From contig DXZC01000015.1 of NCBI GenBank assembly GCA_019415505.1, positions 1 to 23,801 on the forward strand: DNA of 23,801 bases, written 5' to 3'. A program made the position numbers and the translations under genes. Every line of letters starts with the position of its first letter. The first letter of the stretch is position 1. A model generated the notes under the pieces. It was not told where the DNA came from. It ran no database searches and was given only the letters and a program-made list of their open reading frames with translations. This DNA comes from Peptococcaceae bacterium (GTDB lineage Bacteria; Bacillota; Dehalobacteriia; UBA7702). This document shows positions 13,965 through 21,723 of this stretch, piece after piece.

Positions 13965-15007
13965 AACGCCAATTCTCAAGCCGGGAAAAAGGACTTATTT
14001 ATGCTTTAGTCTGTTTAATAGCCTTTACCCTTTTGCTGGTTTGCTTTATTTTACCGGGTTTGGCTAAATTGCAGGACGTTAAGGCTGATCGCAATACGGC
14101 TGAAGAGCGTAAAACTAAAACCGAAACTGTCATAAAAAATCAGGCTGCCAATGAAGCGGCCTTAGATGAATTGGAGGCTCAGGCCATTGAGAAAACCTCC
14201 GCTTATTATGCTCCCATGAATCCTGAGGATGCAGATACTTTGGTTTCCGGTATGTTAAGCCGCTATGGCTTTACCCCCACTTCCCTGAGTATTGAACCAC
14301 TAGCTGAGGCCACTGTGGCCCCTTATCAACCCCAGGATCAGGCCGGCGATGCCGGGGAGTCGGATACTGCTTCAGATACTGAAACAACGGAAGTCGATAC
14401 GCAGTCCCAAGCTGAGCCGGAACCGGCGGACGCTGGGGCCGAAGACCAATCTGGACAAGAATCTGAGAACAAGGAGCAAGCCGATGCTGAGGTGTTAAAT
14501 AGCTACCAAATTACCATTAGCGCTGAAGGAGCTGGCAACCAGGTGGCGGGGTTAGTGGCGGAAATTTGTCTTAACCCCAGCTTGCATTTAGTCTCATTTG
14601 ATAACCAAACTATTATAACTGAAGAAAACGTCTATGACGCTGAGGGTAAGCTGACTTCCACCAATAGCGTAACCACCTATCAAATAACCGTGACTGTGGA
14701 ACTGTTCACCTATGATTCCTATGTCCGTAAATCAGAGGGCGGGTTAGGCGGCTCCCAGAATAACTCTGGCGACCTCAATAACGGTTTAACTGATAATGGC
14801 GCTAATAGCGCCCTGCCAGATGATAACAGCGTGAATAATGACGGTACTAATGGTAGCAATACCGATAGTGGCGCTACTACTAACAATGGCGCGGATAACA
14901 GTGGCAACAGCGCTCCTGGCGCTAATAATAGCGGCGGGGCTGGTACAACTACCCCCAATAATAATGGCGGTAATGTAAATAACGGCGGCGTGGGGAGTCA
15001 GGTCTAA
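13961..15007 (+). CDS. pilO: PilO-like alignment protein with long low-complexity additions
   Basis: 348 residues; the ATG overlaps the pilN stop (ATGA). One membrane helix (about 11-33), then a helical coiled-coil stretch (about 36-80), then a ferredoxin-like domain split in two: residues 81-123 and 179-255 hold the PilO-like strands ('YQITISAEG', 'LHLVSFDNQTI', 'YQITVTVELFTY'). Between them sits an acidic insert (124-178) made almost only of Glu, Asp, Gln, Ala, Ser and Thr. The last 90 residues (258-348) are a repetitive Asn/Gly/Ser/Asp/Thr-rich tail without hydrophobic segments. Ordinary PilO has about 200 residues, so both additions are unusual. PilO pairs with PilN in the membrane; the tail should be outside the membrane, in the wall region. 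Confidence 0.78.
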   Translation: MKRQFSSREKGLIYALVCLIAFTLLLVCFILPGLAKLQDVKADRNTAEERKTKTETVIKNQAANEAALDELEAQAIEKTSAYYAPMNPEDADTLVSGMLSRYGFTPTSLSIEPLAEATVAPYQPQDQAGDAGESDTASDTETTEVDTQSQAEPEPADAGAEDQSGQESENKEQADAEVLNSYQITISAEGAGNQVAGLVAEICLNPSLHLVSFDNQTIITEENVYDAEGKLTSTNSVTTYQITVTVELFTYDSYVRKSEGGLGGSQNNSGDLNNGLTDNGANSALPDDNSVNNDGTNGSNTDSGATTNNGADNSGNSAPGANNSGGAGTTTPNNNGGNVNNGGVGSQV

Positions 15008-15094
15008 CACCCTCTTCCCTTGTGGTAGGAAAGGCCGTGTAACGCTAGATTTTATATCCAACGCCTGATATTAGTAAATTAGAAATGTGATTAA

Positions 15095-15108
15095 ACCTAA
15101 GTTTAGGT
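15095..15108. repeat. short inverted repeat in the pilO-pilX gap
   Basis: ACCTAA-GT-TTAGGT, two 6-base arms. It lies in the 194-base gap 15008-15201, the longest non-coding stretch within the machinery genes. The gap is AT-rich and may hold a secondary promoter, but none is clear; the only other structure seen is the hairpin at 15157-15188. Confidence 0.35.
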
Positions 15109-15156
15109 ATTTAATTATCCTGTGATGTTTTTAGCTTAAATTTTAGAACTATATAT

Positions 15157-15188
15157 AACCCCCCAAATAGCGTGTGCTTTTGGGGGTT
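15157..15188 (+). promoter_or_regulatory. hairpin next to the ribosome site of the PilX-like gene
   Basis: AACCCCCCAAA (15157-15167) pairs with TTTTGGGGGTT (15178-15188) with a single C bulge. The stem ends one base before AGGCGG (15189-15194), the likely Shine-Dalgarno of the ATG at 15202. It has no T-run. It could affect translation initiation or protect the mRNA end. Confidence 0.45.
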
Positions 15189-15201
15189 AGGCGGTGTTCC
15201 T

Positions 15202-17061
15202 ATGCTCAATGTAAAGTCTCCCGGTAGAATGAAACAAGTTTTAAATAAGAGCGGTTCATCCCTTGTTTGGGTGGCTGTAACAATGGTGGTGCTTCTGATT
15301 TTAATCGGGGGCATTTTAACTATGGCTACAATTTATCATCATAGCAGCGTCAAGGATAACTCCTTAAACCAAGCCTATTTTTCCGCCCGTTCGGCGGTGG
15401 ACGCGGTTACCACTGAGCTGCAAACTCAGCCAAATGGTAAATTGGGGCAAGCTGTCGCTGATTTAACCCCAGGTACCAGTGGGATTTTGGATTTAGGGGC
15501 CGTGGATTTTGGCAATAATCAGGATATGGGCAGTTGTCAACTGCGTATATTTAAAACTGAGGACAAAATAGCCTATGTAGAGGCTACCGCCACTGTGGGC
15601 GACGCTAGCGATACCGTAGTGGGCATACTGGGGAAACAAACTATTAATGATACCAGTAGCCATTATATTCCCGATTACTCATATTTTGGCGGCGGCACCA
15701 ATAACTTGGATCTTCTCTATGCCAGCGGTCTTTATTTTGACGCTAGCGCGGAACAGATGATTTTGAGCTATCAGAAAAGCGGCGACAGCACTTCCAGAGT
15801 TGAGGGTAACATATATAGTAAGAGACCGCTGCATATTACCGGTACAAATCAAAACAGGGCCACAGCCTTTTATATTGGCGGCAGTATTTATAGCGATAAA
15901 TATGTGGCAATAAGCGATTATACCACAGTAGTGGGAGATGTGGTGGTTAGCGATAAGGACAATGTGGGCAAAAACCTCAGCCTGGAGGTTAAAAATAATA
16001 AGCCCATAACTATACAGGGTACGGTAAAGGCCGGTAATACTACTATCTCTGGTAACGGAGCCGCTACTATCGGCAGCGTGGCGGTAAATTCCTTAACCGT
16101 GGAAAAGGGCTGTGAGCTCACAGTTAATGGTAGTGGCGCCCAACTTACCGCTACTAAAGTGGTTTTAGATGATGGCGTTGCCGTCACAGCCAATGTTACC
16201 TGCGATACCCTGGAAATTGGGTCTGGCGCTACTGTTAAGGGCAATGTTATTTGCAATAATGTAGTCATTAAGTCCCTGGGCCAAAACGCCGTGCCGATAC
16301 AAGGTGATTTAAAAGTATACCAACTTACCATTGGCAATAGCGTCTACCATAACGCCGAAGAATTTAACCAAGGAATGGCAGATATTAATGAGCAAATAAA
16401 ATATGTTAGCGGAACAGTTACCTTTAACAGAACTGCCGGTTCCTATAGTGTAGCGGCGCCTGACGACCCTGTTCCCCCCCATAAGATGTCCGGTTTTGGC
16501 AATCCCTCTGATTTAGAGGCTGGTATGCTCAATAAGCCTGAAGTTAGCCAGACCCTTTCTGTGGGGGTTGAGGGCGGTAATGATAGCTATTATCTGCTGG
16601 AATCCGGCCAGGAATTTGATAAAGTTACCCTCGACGTACACGGTACGGGAAATATCTATATTTATGTAGCTCCGGAAGCCTATTTGGGTATTAGAAATAT
16701 TAAATATGATAGAGACTGGACCTATAATGAGGCTGATCCCGAAGTTCCCAATCTCTATATAGTTGCCATGCAGGGGAAAGATCAAGATGGCGGCGAAGTA
16801 GAAATTACTAGGGACATAGAGTTCTATGGCTATCTTTACGGTGAACAGGGCGGGACTGAGGACGAGTCCGGCGAGATTGAGCTCGCGCAAGGCGTGAAGA
16901 TTTACGGCGGTCTATTTGCCGGCAAACTAGATGATGCTGATAGCCTGAATGTGCATACTATACCCTTTAAAGGTGTAGGTGAAGAGGGCGGCGGCACTTA
17001 CCGGGAACAGTGGTATATACGCCAGTATCTTGATAAATTGCCCAAGGGCCTGGAGGGATGA
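15202..17061 (+). CDS. large PilX-like pilus protein with beta-helix-like region
   Basis: 619 residues from ATG 15202 (AGGCGG seven bases upstream); a GTG at 15172 is possible but lies in the hairpin. The N-terminus has a basic segment and 'KSGSSLVWVAVTMVVLL...', a pilin-like hydrophobic helix at about 19-45 without the F-T-L-V-E motif, then 'NQAYFSARSAVDAV', which matches the PilX N-terminal pattern (Q/N-x-A-x-x-A-A/R-x-G/A-x-x-x). Residues about 190-390 consist of short alternating strands with many G, N, T and V in regular steps ('VTCDTLEIGSGATVKGNVICNNVVI'), as in right-handed beta-helix or bactofilin-like folds. The rest is unknown and acidic, with few cysteines. Such PilX-like proteins sit with minor pilins and prime or tip the pilus; length and helix are unusual. 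Its end overlaps or abuts the next gene. Confidence 0.75.
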   Translation: MLNVKSPGRMKQVLNKSGSSLVWVAVTMVVLLILIGGILTMATIYHHSSVKDNSLNQAYFSARSAVDAVTTELQTQPNGKLGQAVADLTPGTSGILDLGAVDFGNNQDMGSCQLRIFKTEDKIAYVEATATVGDASDTVVGILGKQTINDTSSHYIPDYSYFGGGTNNLDLLYASGLYFDASAEQMILSYQKSGDSTSRVEGNIYSKRPLHITGTNQNRATAFYIGGSIYSDKYVAISDYTTVVGDVVVSDKDNVGKNLSLEVKNNKPITIQGTVKAGNTTISGNGAATIGSVAVNSLTVEKGCELTVNGSGAQLTATKVVLDDGVAVTANVTCDTLEIGSGATVKGNVICNNVVIKSLGQNAVPIQGDLKVYQLTIGNSVYHNAEEFNQGMADINEQIKYVSGTVTFNRTAGSYSVAAPDDPVPPHKMSGFGNPSDLEAGMLNKPEVSQTLSVGVEGGNDSYYLLESGQEFDKVTLDVHGTGNIYIYVAPEAYLGIRNIKYDRDWTYNEADPEVPNLYIVAMQGKDQDGGEVEITRDIEFYGYLYGEQGGTEDESGEIELAQGVKIYGGLFAGKLDDADSLNVHTIPFKGVGEEGGGTYREQWYIRQYLDKLPKGLEG

Positions 17062-17063
17062 AA

Positions 17064-17390
17064 ATGAAAGCTATAAAAAGCCCGCGCGGATTTACTTTAG
17101 TGGAAATTATCGTGTCTTTAGCTATCTTGGTAATAGTTTGCGCTATGTTTGTTATGGTGGTTAACGGTACCTTTGGCCTTGTTAAACGAGGGGCGGATTT
17201 AAAAGAACAAGGAGCCGAAGCCACTAACATAATGGAAAATATTAATAACAACAACTTTACTGACGGCAGTTCCCTGTTAAAAGAAGAATCGGGAGCTTTG
17301 AGTTTTTACGGTGACAACGCCGCTGTATCTGGAAGCTATAAAACCGTGACAGTTGGCGATGTAACCTTCAAGGTTTTTATACCGAATTAA
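17064..17390 (+). CDS. short minor pilin
   Basis: 108 residues. The chosen ATG at 17064 has GGAGGG six bases upstream; an ATG at 17058 touches that site and is less likely. Basic leader ending in G9 (KSPRG), then F10-T-L-V-E14, and one hydrophobic helix. The globular part is only about 70 residues and has no cysteine after the helix. It resembles GspI/PilV-type minor pilins in size and position between the PilX-like and PilW-like genes. It would be processed by PilD and help initiate pilus assembly. Confidence 0.85.
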   Translation: MKAIKSPRGFTLVEIIVSLAILVIVCAMFVMVVNGTFGLVKRGADLKEQGAEATNIMENINNNNFTDGSSLLKEESGALSFYGDNAAVSGSYKTVTVGDVTFKVFIPN

Positions 17391-17441
17391 GGCGGATTTG
17401 CCAGAGTAATGCGGTGCATTAAAATAGGAAGGTAGGGGAGT

Positions 17442-18671
17442 ATGGGAAAAAAGATACTGAACAAAAAGGGTTTCACTTTAGTGGAATTAATCGTTTCCTT
17501 GGGACTTTTGTCAGTTGTTATTGCCCTTACCTGCGCAATATTGCTCTCAGTTTTTAACCATTACAGTAAGGACGCAACTATGACTGAGGCCCAAGAAATT
17601 GGCGATACCGCCAGCCAGTGGCTCACGGACCAACTGCGTTATGCCACGGAGTTAGAAATTAGCGATAAGGCGGCGGTGAATACTTATAACACGGCGGTGC
17701 AGGTTAAGGAAGGTAATTTATGTTACTGGCGCACTGACGATACCTCTAATGTTGAGAATCTTTACGGTGAGCAGTTTTATTATGGTATGTCTATAAATAC
17801 CGAAGCATACATTAAGGACGGACGCTGGCTGACCATAATTACTTATGTGGACGATAGGGAGGGCCAAAATCTCTATAAAAAGGAACGCACCTTTGAAATA
17901 ATTAATATGTCCTTAGCCCAGAAAGAGTCGGAGTTACGGCCTGATGGTACAGCGCCGGAAAACACTATAAAGGTAATGGTCAGCGGTAATTTGCAACCTG
18001 ACGCTACCTGGACTAATCCTATTTTTTGCTTTAGTAGCGATTTAACAGTCAGTCGGGATGATTTTTATCCACCGCCCACAGCAATGTATAACCAATGCTT
18101 AGATGCTGCAGAAATATTAAGAAACAATCCTGAACTGAATAAAGAGTATAATGATAATGGCAGCCAGTATTTGTACAATGAGGGCATTAGAAACTATGTG
18201 CGCCTCAATTATTATGACGGCAGGTGGCCGGAGGTAACTTATTATCTGGATTTGGAGGCAATTTCCCAACCCACTGGTGACCAGTATAGAAAACCATTGA
18301 ATGGGAGGAATATCGTTATTCAGCCCCATATAACTACAAAAGAAAGAAATGGTATTTATGATTTTGTGGTTATTTTTGGGCGGGATTATGGCAATGGCGA
18401 CCCTAATGCCAATTCGTGGAATAATTATGTCTTAGTATTTGTTCCTTACAACTATTCCCAAACTTATGTGGATATGTCAGCGGGACAATGGTATACTTTT
18501 TTACCGACTACAGACCACCCTGAATGGTATAATTATGATAAGCTTGACGGCCTTACAGGCAACAACAGTAATCCGCAGACTTTTTTTGACAATGTGAAAA
18601 AAAACTGGCACCCAATAGACGGTAAAGGTTGCGTTTGCCAGTATTGTCATCCTGGCGGCACTGAAAATTAA
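17442..18671 (+). CDS. large PilW-like minor pilin with C-terminal CxxCH
   Basis: 409 residues, with GGAAGG and GGGGAG upstream of the ATG. Leader of ten residues ending in G10, then F11-T-L-V-E15 and a hydrophobic helix; 'AQEIGDTASQWLTDQLRYATEL' after it is the typical PilW/GspJ pattern. The remaining part of about 330 residues is far longer than usual (PilW about 200-300) and is rich in Tyr, Asn and Trp (for example 'YLYNEGIRNYVRLNYYDGRWPEV'). The extreme C-terminus has C397-V-C399-Q-Y-C402-H403, which contains a CxxCH pattern. A haem attachment or metal site is possible, but no cytochrome gene was seen nearby. It probably caps the pilus tip together with the PilX-like protein; that is inference. 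Confidence 0.83.
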   Translation: MGKKILNKKGFTLVELIVSLGLLSVVIALTCAILLSVFNHYSKDATMTEAQEIGDTASQWLTDQLRYATELEISDKAAVNTYNTAVQVKEGNLCYWRTDDTSNVENLYGEQFYYGMSINTEAYIKDGRWLTIITYVDDREGQNLYKKERTFEIINMSLAQKESELRPDGTAPENTIKVMVSGNLQPDATWTNPIFCFSSDLTVSRDDFYPPPTAMYNQCLDAAEILRNNPELNKEYNDNGSQYLYNEGIRNYVRLNYYDGRWPEVTYYLDLEAISQPTGDQYRKPLNGRNIVIQPHITTKERNGIYDFVVIFGRDYGNGDPNANSWNNYVLVFVPYNYSQTYVDMSAGQWYTFLPTTDHPEWYNYDKLDGLTGNNSNPQTFFDNVKKNWHPIDGKGCVCQYCHPGGTEN

Positions 18672-18738
18672 ATTTGAGATATTTTCTAAAAATTAACGTA
18701 TAAAGTAAATATTCCCCACCCCAGCTTGGAGAATATCT

Positions 18739-20433
18739 GTGTATAAGAGGGATTACATTGTGAAGAATATTCGTATAGGTGAAGTATTAAAGGAATACGG
18801 CTATATAACTGATGAGCAGCTCAACCATGCTTTAGCTATCCAGGCCGCGGAGGGGCGGCATAAACGCTTAGGGGCCATTTTTTTGGAAAACGGCTATCTC
18901 ACTGAGGCCCAACTGCTGGAAGCCTTAGGAAGGCGGTTGGATTTACCCTTATTGGATTTAAATTCCCGCTCTCTGGATTTAGAGGCTGTAAGGCTCATAC
19001 CCCGGCAGTTAGCGGCAAAATATACCGCTATCGCGGTTAATGTAGACCATGGACGTTTAGTGGTTGCCATAAATGACCCGCTGGATTTTTACTCGGTGGA
19101 AGACATTCGTCAGGTGGCCAATATGCCAGTATCTTTGGTTTTAGCCTCTGAGGAACAAATTGTCAAAGCCATAGATTTTTACTATTCGGAGATTAATGCC
19201 CGTCAATCAGCCTTAGATGTTAATGAAGTGGCGGACGATGTTGAAGAAGAGATTGCCCAGGATGAGGGCGAGAGCGATAACCCTGTTATAAAAATGGTAA
19301 ACAGCCTGCTCTTAAAGGCTTACAGCATTGGCGCCAGCGATATACATATAGAACCCTTTGAGGATAACACCACAGTGCGCATGCGGATAGACGGCATGAT
19401 GGTGAATTATGTTGACTTGGCTACCGCCATCCATAATTCAGTAATTGCCCGCATTAAAATTTTAGCGGACTTGGACATAGCGGAAAAACGGGCGCCTCAG
19501 GATGGACATTTCCGCCTCACCTTGGAAAAAAATGAGATGAATGTGCGCGTTTCCGTCATACCTACAGTCTATGGGGAAAAGGCGGTTTTGCGTTTTTTAT
19601 CTAGTAATACTTTAATAGATCATGCCGGTACTTTTGGCATTTCTGAGGCGGAAAACTATAAAAAGCTCTGCGCCATGTTGGAGGTGCCCCACGGTATTAT
19701 TTATTTTACCGGGCCAACGGGTTCCGGTAAAACAACCACCTTATATATGATATTAGAGCATTTAAGCCAGCGTCCGGTCAATATCTCCACCATTGAGGAT
19801 CCGGTGGAACGCAATTTAGCCCGCATCAATCAAATGCAAGTGAATCCCTTGGCGGGTCTTACCTTTGAGTCCGGCCTGAGGGCGCTTTTACGCCAGGATC
19901 CGGATATCATTATGGTGGGGGAAACTAGGGACTCTCAAACCGCTGCCATTTCTGTGCGGGGTTCTATCACCGGGCATCTTGTCTTATCTACCCTCCACAC
20001 AAACGATGCGGTTTCCTCTATTGTTCGTTTGGAGGACATGGGCATTCCCGTTTATTTGCTGGCTAATTCCCTGGTCGGTATCGTAGCTCAGCGCCTGGTA
20101 CGTAAGGTGTGCGATAACTGCGCTGAGGAATACGAGGCCAGCGCCGCGGAGCTCAGCGTACTAGGCTGCCAAGCCGCCCGCTTGCGCCGTGGTTTAGGCT
20201 GTCACCAGTGCAACCACACCGGCTATAAGGGCAGGGTCGCGATACATGAGGTAATGACAGTTGATAATAATATGCGACGTATGATTGCGGATAAGAGGCC
20301 AATCAACGAAATAAAAAAATATATATACGAAGTTCAAAAAATGAAAACCTTGCGGGACTCAGTGGCCGCTATGGTTTTAAACGGTGAAACGACAGTGGCG
20401 GAGATGCTGAAAATAACTTGCTTTACCGATTGA
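18739..20433 (+). CDS. pilB: type IV pilus extension ATPase with MshEN domain
   Basis: 564 residues from GTG 18739 (GGAG upstream); a GTG at 18760, giving MKNIRIGEVL..., has AGAGGG eight bases before it and fits family starts equally well. The N-terminal region has two tandem 24-residue motifs (residues 12-35 and 43-66, each R-[IL]-G-x(6)-G-Y-[IL]-x(4)-L-x(3)-L), the pattern of the cyclic-di-GMP-binding MshEN domain. The last Gln is kept in the first motif and is Arg in the second. The GspE ATPase core follows: Walker A GPTGSGKT (325-332), Walker B DPDIIMVGE (387-395), His box GHLVLSTLHT (412-421), and the zinc tetracysteine C458-x-x-C461 with C488-x-x-C491. It drives pilin addition at PilC. 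Confidence 0.96.
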   Translation: MYKRDYIVKNIRIGEVLKEYGYITDEQLNHALAIQAAEGRHKRLGAIFLENGYLTEAQLLEALGRRLDLPLLDLNSRSLDLEAVRLIPRQLAAKYTAIAVNVDHGRLVVAINDPLDFYSVEDIRQVANMPVSLVLASEEQIVKAIDFYYSEINARQSALDVNEVADDVEEEIAQDEGESDNPVIKMVNSLLLKAYSIGASDIHIEPFEDNTTVRMRIDGMMVNYVDLATAIHNSVIARIKILADLDIAEKRAPQDGHFRLTLEKNEMNVRVSVIPTVYGEKAVLRFLSSNTLIDHAGTFGISEAENYKKLCAMLEVPHGIIYFTGPTGSGKTTTLYMILEHLSQRPVNISTIEDPVERNLARINQMQVNPLAGLTFESGLRALLRQDPDIIMVGETRDSQTAAISVRGSITGHLVLSTLHTNDAVSSIVRLEDMGIPVYLLANSLVGIVAQRLVRKVCDNCAEEYEASAAELSVLGCQAARLRRGLGCHQCNHTGYKGRVAIHEVMTVDNNMRRMIADKRPINEIKKYIYEVQKMKTLRDSVAAMVLNGETTVAEMLKITCFTD

Positions 20434-20448
20434 TTAAAGAGGTGTGAT

Positions 20449-21501
20449 ATGCCTGATATAGCTGAATTAATAGATTTTGCTGTCCAAAACGACTGTTCCG
20501 ATATTCACTTAGACGGCAGCCTGCCGGTGATTTTTCGCCGCCAAGGAAAACTGACGCAAAGCCAGTTTACCCTGACGGAAGCTGAGATAGAGAAATTGAT
20601 TTTATCTTTGCTGACAGAGCGGCAGAAGGAGAGGTTGGCCCAGGGGGCGGACTTGGATTTTTCCTTTGAGGTTTTAAATAACCGCCAGCGGGTGAATATA
20701 TACCGTCAAAAGGGACGCCTTTGCGCTGCCATACGTGTTTTAAGTCAGGAGGCTCCCTCCTTAGAAAAATTGGGATTACCGCCAATTCTGGAAAAAATGG
20801 CCGATGAACCCCGGGGTTTGCTCTTGGTTACCGGCCCTACCGGTTCCGGGAAATCAACCACCCTGGCAGCGATGATTAACCGCATTAACCAGGGGCGTTC
20901 CGCCCATATTATTACTATTGAGGACCCTATAGAGTACGTTTACCAGCATGGCAGTTGCCTGATACACCAACGGGAGGTGGGCAGCGATGTTGACTCCTTT
21001 GCTTCAGCTCTCCGTTCCGCCATGCGGGAGGACCCCGATGTAATCTTAGTAGGGGAAATGCGGGATTACGAAACTATCTCCGCAGCGGTAACAGCGGCGG
21101 AAACCGGTCATCTGGTGCTGTCAACCCTCCATACCACCGGCGCGGCCCAGACTATTGACCGTATAATAGATGTATTCCCACCCCATAGCCAGGGTCAAAT
21201 ACGTTCGCAGTTATCCGGGGTATTGAAGGGCATTGTTACTCAAACCCTGGTGCCACGGGCTAACGGTAGCGGCCGGGTGGCGGCTACGGAAATCCTGGTA
21301 GGCACAGACGCTGTGCTGAGTTTAATCCGCGAGGGTAAAAGCCACCAAATAGCATCAATGATGCAGGCTGGCGGCGACTATGGCATGATGACTTTAAGCC
21401 GCTCCCTAGCTAAATTGGTGAAAGAGCAGATAATCACCAAAGAAACAGCAGTGGCTGCCGTGGGCAATGACCCCAGAGAATTGAATCAATATTTGCTTTA
21501 A
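20449..21501 (+). CDS. pilT: type IV pilus retraction ATPase
   Basis: 350 residues, standard PilT length, with GAGG before the ATG and 15 bases after pilB. The N-terminal domain begins with 'CSDIHLDGSLPVIFR', followed by the ATPase core: Walker A GPTGSGKS (129-136), Asp box 'IEDPIEY', Walker B EDPDVILVGEMRD (194-206), His box HLVLSTLHT (221-229), and the C-terminal 'LIREGKSHQI' segment that corresponds to the AIRNLIRE retraction motif. The zinc tetracysteine of PilB is absent, as expected. It pulls pilins out of the fibre and makes twitching movement or DNA uptake possible. It is the last gene of the pilus cluster; the terminator lies about 125 bases downstream. Confidence 0.96.
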   Translation: MPDIAELIDFAVQNDCSDIHLDGSLPVIFRRQGKLTQSQFTLTEAEIEKLILSLLTERQKERLAQGADLDFSFEVLNNRQRVNIYRQKGRLCAAIRVLSQEAPSLEKLGLPPILEKMADEPRGLLLVTGPTGSGKSTTLAAMINRINQGRSAHIITIEDPIEYVYQHGSCLIHQREVGSDVDSFASALRSAMREDPDVILVGEMRDYETISAAVTAAETGHLVLSTLHTTGAAQTIDRIIDVFPPHSQGQIRSQLSGVLKGIVTQTLVPRANGSGRVAATEILVGTDAVLSLIREGKSHQIASMMQAGGDYGMMTLSRSLAKLVKEQIITKETAVAAVGNDPRELNQYLL

Positions 21502-21564
21502 GAGTTACGATATAGCTAAAGAGTTTATTTATAGCTAAATGTATTTCAGTCAAAAAAATTTTAG

Positions 21565-21581
21565 ATTTAGAAGGTCTAAAT
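21565..21581. repeat. small inverted repeat downstream of pilT
   Basis: ATTTAGA-AGG-TCTAAAT, 7-bp arms, without a T-run. Nearby, TATAGCTAAA occurs twice within 30 bases. The AT-rich stretch 21502-21626 otherwise holds nothing recognised. Confidence 0.3.
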
Positions 21582-21626
21582 TGGTCTTACCGGGCCTAAA
21601 AACTGTATTAAAAATCTGTGTAAATC

Positions 21627-21716
21627 AAAAAGCGTCGGGAATCACATGATGTGTTCCCTCCTTACTAATGTCCAGTAAAGAGGGTGCATAGCACATAACG
21701 CCCGGCGCTTTTTTTG
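21627..21716. terminator. bidirectional, branched terminator between convergent units
   Basis: Outer 13-bp stem AAAAAGCGTCGGG (21627-21639) pairs with 21701-21713 with one G-T wobble, then seven T on the plus strand; on the minus strand the stem ends in TTTTT. The interior of about 60 bases is itself structured: ATGTG (21649-21653) with CACAT (21692-21696), and CCCTC/GAGGG plus TTACT/AGTAA (21656-21684) with a 7-base loop. It can end both pilT and the lipoprotein gene. The insert is much larger than a usual terminator loop. Confidence 0.8.
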
Positions 21717-21723
21717 TTGCCGC

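Noticed and set aside
20553..20563. GACGCAAAGCC, a core piece of c-di-GMP-I (GEMM) riboswitches
   Set aside because: It lies inside the pilT coding sequence, the other conserved blocks are missing, and the codons fit the protein.
21627..21716. tRNA or tRNA-like cloverleaf
   Set aside because: No CCA end, no T-loop or anticodon-loop sequences; the poly-T ends mark it as a terminator.
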